DNA from: Bacillus sp. FJAT-52991
Lineage (GTDB): Bacteria > Bacillota > Bacilli > Bacillales > Domibacillaceae
Assembly (NCBI RefSeq): GCF_037201805.1
Contig: NZ_CP147404.1
Coordinates: 1,450,001 to 1,514,000, forward strand
Direction of reading: 5' to 3'
DNA length: 64,000 bases
The notes below the pieces were generated by a model. That model saw only the letters and a list, made by a program, of their open reading frames with translations, did no database searches and was not told the DNA's origin. Below are positions 61,565 through 64,000 of this stretch, one piece after another. Both the position numbers and the translations under genes were made by a program. Position 1 is the first letter of the stretch, and each line of letters begins with the position of its first letter.

Positions 61565-61594
61565 ATAAATAACTTACTTACAGTATGAAGGATG

Positions 61595-61629
61595 ACTTGT
61601 ACCAGTGCTACACAGCTACTGGTACAAGT
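61595..61629. promoter_or_regulatory. Perfect 12-bp palindrome with CTTGTAC/GTACAAG half-sites
   Basis: ACTTGTACCAGT and ACTGGTACAAGT around an 11-nt spacer. Half-sites match the operator-like motif of the repressor control region (54400-54490). Either a distal repressor site or an RNA hairpin upstream of the next gene. Confidence 0.55.
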
Positions 61630-61650
61630 TTACAAAAGGACGGAATATAC

Positions 61651-61827
61651 ATGGATTTTTTAATGTGCAGCAGTTGCGGTAGGAAGAAGGTTAAAGTAAT
61701 TGATTGCCGCCAAGTGGAATTCGATTTCGAAAAGAAAGAACCTGTTTTCAAATGTGTCACTTGTTTAATTAATGAACTGGAGAGGGGCAATTCGGATGTT
61801 GCTATTCAATCTGATGCAAGCGGTTAA
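61651..61827 (+). CDS. Small zinc-ribbon phage protein
   Basis: About 58 residues with CSSCGRKK and KCVTCLINE, a CxxC-CxxC ribbon. AAGGACGG is spaced for ATG 61651; an in-frame ATG at 61585 would run through the palindrome, less likely. Confidence 0.62.
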   Translation: MDFLMCSSCGRKKVKVIDCRQVEFDFEKKEPVFKCVTCLINELERGNSDVAIQSDASG

Positions 61828-62083
61828 TGAAGGAGTTAAAGAAGCGGCGGCCCAAGGAAATGAGCTAGCGCTAAGCATGTTAGATCAAGTTCAAGAAAAT
61901 GAAAAATGGCTGGAACTTCAGCCTATCGAATCTGAGTTGAAACAAGTTAATTATTTGCTTTCTTGTACCAAGCATTCAAAGAAAGTAGCAGCATTGAGCA
62001 AGAGAAAGGCTGCGTTAATCATTCAACGAGCAGAATCACTTTCTCATTTGAAACAAAGAGGCTCTTATGAAAAGGTGTGTTAA
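61796..62083 (+). CDS. Phage protein of unknown function, helical
   Basis: About 95 residues, all-helical, charged. AGAGGGG fits ATG 61796, overlapping the previous gene. No family recognised. Confidence 0.62.
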   Translation: MLLFNLMQAVNEGVKEAAAQGNELALSMLDQVQENEKWLELQPIESELKQVNYLLSCTKHSKKVAALSKRKAALIIQRAESLSHLKQRGSYEKVC

Positions 62084-62183
62084 TTGTAAAGGTCTAACGG
62101 ATCGAGGCGAGCATTTGTGTGATTCTTGTTTCAAGGATGAGATGAAAAAGAAGATCGTGGGGGAGCGAGATGAGAAAAGCTAA
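62067..62183 (+). CDS. Tiny zinc-ribbon phage protein, 38 residues
   Basis: CVNCKGL and LCDSCFKDE form a CxxC-CxxC site. Overlaps both neighbours by a few codons. AGAGG upstream. The Cys pattern argues that it is coding despite its size. Confidence 0.58.
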   Translation: MKRCVNCKGLTDRGEHLCDSCFKDEMKKKIVGERDEKS

Positions 62184-62307
62184 ACGCAAGCCAGGTTACT
62201 ATCTGCTTTTTCGGAAAGAGGAAGGTCAGTCGGTATGGTTGTATGAACGGTTGCAACGTCATGAGCTGAATAGCCGGCTCAGAAATGGATGGAAGATTGC
62301 TAGGTAG
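62170..62307 (+). CDS. Tiny basic phage protein, 45 residues
   Basis: GGGGGAG just upstream; basic sequence MRKAKRKPGYYLLFRKEE with aromatic residues. Packed without gaps between neighbours. Confidence 0.55.
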   Translation: MRKAKRKPGYYLLFRKEEGQSVWLYERLQRHELNSRLRNGWKIAR

Positions 62308-62320
62308 GGAGGAAGGCAGA

Positions 62321-62710
62321 ATGAGAGAGATCGAGTTTCGCGGCCGATCAGTGGTCACTGGTGAATGGTTATATGGCTCTTTGATCCAAGCAATACCTCA
62401 AGGGGCTGTGGTCATATATGACGATAATCAAGTGATACATGAAGTTGACTCAGAGACTGTTGGGCAGTTCACAGGGGTGAAGGATGACAAGAATGGAAAC
62501 AAAATTTTTGAGAAAGACATTGTTCATACAGTTGGAGTTATTCCAGGAGTGACAGTTGATGATATAGGTATTGTGAAATTCATCGATGGCTCTTATATCG
62601 TTGAAAGTATGAACGGTAATGATGGTTGGGAGCTATTTCAAGAAGGAGCTGAAATTGAAATAATCGGCAATACATCTGATAACTCAGAGCTATTGGAGGT
62701 AGAACGATGA
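62321..62710 (+). CDS. YopX-family phage protein
   Basis: About 129 residues starting REIEFRGRSVVTGEWLYGSL, with TVGQFTGVKDDKNGNKIFEKDIV, the hallmark of the YopX domain, widespread in Gram-positive phages; function unknown. GGGAGGAAGG fits ATG 62321. Confidence 0.88.
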   Translation: MREIEFRGRSVVTGEWLYGSLIQAIPQGAVVIYDDNQVIHEVDSETVGQFTGVKDDKNGNKIFEKDIVHTVGVIPGVTVDDIGIVKFIDGSYIVESMNGNDGWELFQEGAEIEIIGNTSDNSELLEVER

Positions 62711-62805
62711 CAACAATCACAACGCTTGAAACAGTCGCAATAATAGTGACGGGAGGAGTAATGATGCTCGCTGGTTATCTTGTGGGATCAGCGGCTAGGA
62801 AGTGA
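62707..62805 (+). CDS. Tiny phage membrane peptide, 32 residues
   Basis: ATGA overlap with the YopX gene. One hydrophobic helix (VAIIVTGGVMMLAGYLVGS) and a basic end. Coupled translation argues it is real. Confidence 0.58.
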   Translation: MTTITTLETVAIIVTGGVMMLAGYLVGSAARK

Positions 62806-62848
62806 CGTATTAGACACAGAATACGAGACAAAGGGTGGTTTTGTTTAT

Positions 62849-63304
62849 ATGAACAAGGACAGTTACGTGCTTCATTTAATAGAAGACCCCATGTTCGGCG
62901 GTGACAGGGGTGCGTTTATCGGCTATTGGACAGGAGGAAGGTATCGGGGTGACGATGTATGGTTTCCAGGAGTAGCTGATGATAAGTATGACAAAAATGT
63001 AAAAGTTTATACCTCAAAAAAGCGTGCTGAAAATGCGGTTGAAAAATTAAAAGATAAGTTCACTTTTGTCACCAACGCTGTAATTGAAAAATTAGACGCA
63101 GAAAGAATGACAAATGATCAATTGGTTGTCGTAGATTGGCTTTCAAGCACGAAAGGTGATTTTTTAGTTAATTTGATTGAATTGGAAGGAAGTTACCCAA
63201 GTGTTCCAGATGATGTCTTAGATGCTTATGAAAGATTGACAGTTAAAGAAATATTAGAAGCTATAAAAGAGTCGGCGAATAATTTGTTAGTGGAAATGAC
63301 GTAG
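62849..63304 (+). CDS. Phage protein of unknown function, 151 residues
   Basis: Soluble alpha/beta protein, GYWTGGRYRGDDVWFPGVADD near the start, acidic C-terminus. GGGTGG lies about 10 nt before ATG 62849; the frame is open further upstream but overlaps the previous tiny gene. No family recognised. Confidence 0.65.
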   Translation: MNKDSYVLHLIEDPMFGGDRGAFIGYWTGGRYRGDDVWFPGVADDKYDKNVKVYTSKKRAENAVEKLKDKFTFVTNAVIEKLDAERMTNDQLVVVDWLSSTKGDFLVNLIELEGSYPSVPDDVLDAYERLTVKEILEAIKESANNLLVEMT

Positions 63305-63323
63305 TCCGATGAGGAGGAATCGG

Positions 63324-63536
63324 ATGTCGGATCAACTAAGAGTGAGAGCTAAAAAAGATTGCGTATGTGAATCGTATTATCACAGCAAGAAGAAGCGATT
63401 TCGAAAAGGAAATTACTATACTGTCAGACGCAATCCAATCAGAGTCGATAACGGTTTAACCGTATATCTTGGAGGATTACCAATGTGCGATGTAGGGAGT
63501 CCTTTCTTTGAAGAACATTTTGAGTCTATTAGATAA
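63324..63536 (+). CDS. Small basic phage protein, 70 residues
   Basis: Beta-rich basic protein (VRAKKDCVCESYYHSKKKRFRKG). GAGGAGGAA fits ATG 63324. No family recognised. Confidence 0.65.
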   Translation: MSDQLRVRAKKDCVCESYYHSKKKRFRKGNYYTVRRNPIRVDNGLTVYLGGLPMCDVGSPFFEEHFESIR

Positions 63537-63573
63537 TGTCGTATCTTGATGAAAATACGAAGGAGGAAAATAA

Positions 63574-63957
63574 GTGAATATTAAATTATTTAAAGCGAAA
63601 TTAAACACAGGAGGTAAAACTTCTGAACAAGTAAGAAACGAGTTTGATGGATCAGCACCAAGCGAGGAAGAAATCCAAAACTGGATTAAAGCTTACAATT
63701 TGGTTGACGGGATTGAAGTTGTCGTTATGGAAAGTGGAATATACGAAGGTTATACATTAGCTGGATGGGGTCATGATGTTGATGAAAAAGTAAGAGAGTT
63801 TGTTTACTTAGTAGAACAAGATCCAGTGTTTGGTACGTATGTTGATGAGCGTGAAGAGTTTATGAATGATTGGGAAAATGAAGAATATGAACCTGCCGGC
63901 TCACTTGTATTCAAGAATGAGGATGTTGAGATCATTGAGGAACTGAAGCAAAAGTAA
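63574..63957 (+). CDS. Acidic phage protein of unknown function
   Basis: 127 residues, strongly acidic (EEFMNDWENEEYEPAG). GTG start with GAAGGAGGAAAA. Acidic small proteins in this position are sometimes DNA mimics that block restriction enzymes, but there is no sequence proof here. Confidence 0.65.
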   Translation: MNIKLFKAKLNTGGKTSEQVRNEFDGSAPSEEEIQNWIKAYNLVDGIEVVVMESGIYEGYTLAGWGHDVDEKVREFVYLVEQDPVFGTYVDEREEFMNDWENEEYEPAGSLVFKNEDVEIIEELKQK

Positions 63958-63976
63958 ATGTGAGGGAGTGATCCAA

Positions 63977-64000
63977 TTGGGCCTTTTAATAGAATCGCAG
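63977..64000 (+). CDS. Start of a further phage gene (cut by window end)
   Basis: GAGGGAGTG lies 7 nt before a TTG that opens a frame to the window end (seven codons visible). Too short to identify. Confidence 0.35.

Larger units (their letters stand above)
47920..64000. mobile_element. Prophage (left part; right end outside window)
   Basis: Serine integrase at the edge, ImmA-type peptidase, cargo genes and CI-type repressor on the minus strand; Cro-type regulator and a dense series of tiny early genes, replication protein and YopX on the plus strand. This lysogeny/early layout is typical of temperate Bacillus siphophages. Structural and lysis genes are not in the window. Confidence 0.92.

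Noticed and set aside
47894-64000. Right attachment site and tRNA-type integration
   Set aside because: No second copy of the yneT end and no tRNA gene are seen in the window; the right end lies outside.

Overview
The window is a chromosomal segment of a low-GC, aerobic, endospore-forming Bacillaceae (Bacillus in the broad sense). Evidence: sirA, a Spo0E-type phosphatase, the spore protein Tlp, an FbpB-type small protein, and the gene order transketolase - sirA - yneF - ccdA - yneI - ccdC - yneK ... citB ... yneP - yneQ - yneR - plsY - yneT, which follows the yne region of Bacillus subtilis. The species is not determined.

Host part (1-47.9 kb). A tkt-to-yneK block (1-6.2 kb) carries one IS3-type insertion sequence between ccdC and yneK. 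It is followed by about 32 kb that interrupts the B. subtilis order: SbcCD nuclease, a Zn/Cd-type P-type ATPase, an SCO copper chaperone, adeR-ald (alanine catabolism), an acetate-type sodium symporter pair, a coiled-coil protein of unknown function, a betaine/carnitine/choline transporter, a lytic transglycosylase with a lipoprotein nuclease, an extra small FtsH homologue, OsmC, Tlp, a YhgE/Pip-type membrane protein with two tandem-repeat zones, topoisomerase III, dhaKLM and a DNA2/NAM7-type helicase. The yne order then resumes with citB and runs to yneT, with an FbpB-type gene, a Jag_N-FapA protein and an NCS2 permease among it. Several classical regulatory sites are readable: a CcpC dyad at citB, a cre site at the symporter, an ArsR-type palindrome at the ATPase, a Spo0A-box candidate at sirA and a CodY-box candidate at osmC. 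A dispersed palindromic repeat of about 140 bp occurs in three full copies and one partial copy; one full copy carries a nested long hairpin.

Prophage part (about 47.9 kb to the window end). A prophage is integrated at the 3' end of yneT by a large serine integrase whose reading frame is broken by one frameshift. The leftward strand holds integrase, ImmA/IrrE peptidase, a cargo segment and the CI-type repressor. The rightward strand holds a Cro-type regulator and about 30 mostly tiny early genes, including a DnaD-type replication protein, a methyltransferase-like protein and a YopX protein. The other prophage end lies outside the window.

The best candidate for something undescribed is the cargo between immA and the repressor: a tight two-gene operon (NdpA/YejK-family nucleoid-associated protein plus a three-helix membrane protein of unknown family), and beside it a stand-alone HsdR-N-type PD-(D/E)xK nuclease gene bracketed by an exact 55-bp direct repeat that contains a terminator. 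ImmA and repressor genes are usually adjacent, so this looks like an exchangeable defence or superinfection-exclusion cassette. That role is inferred from position and families, not shown.
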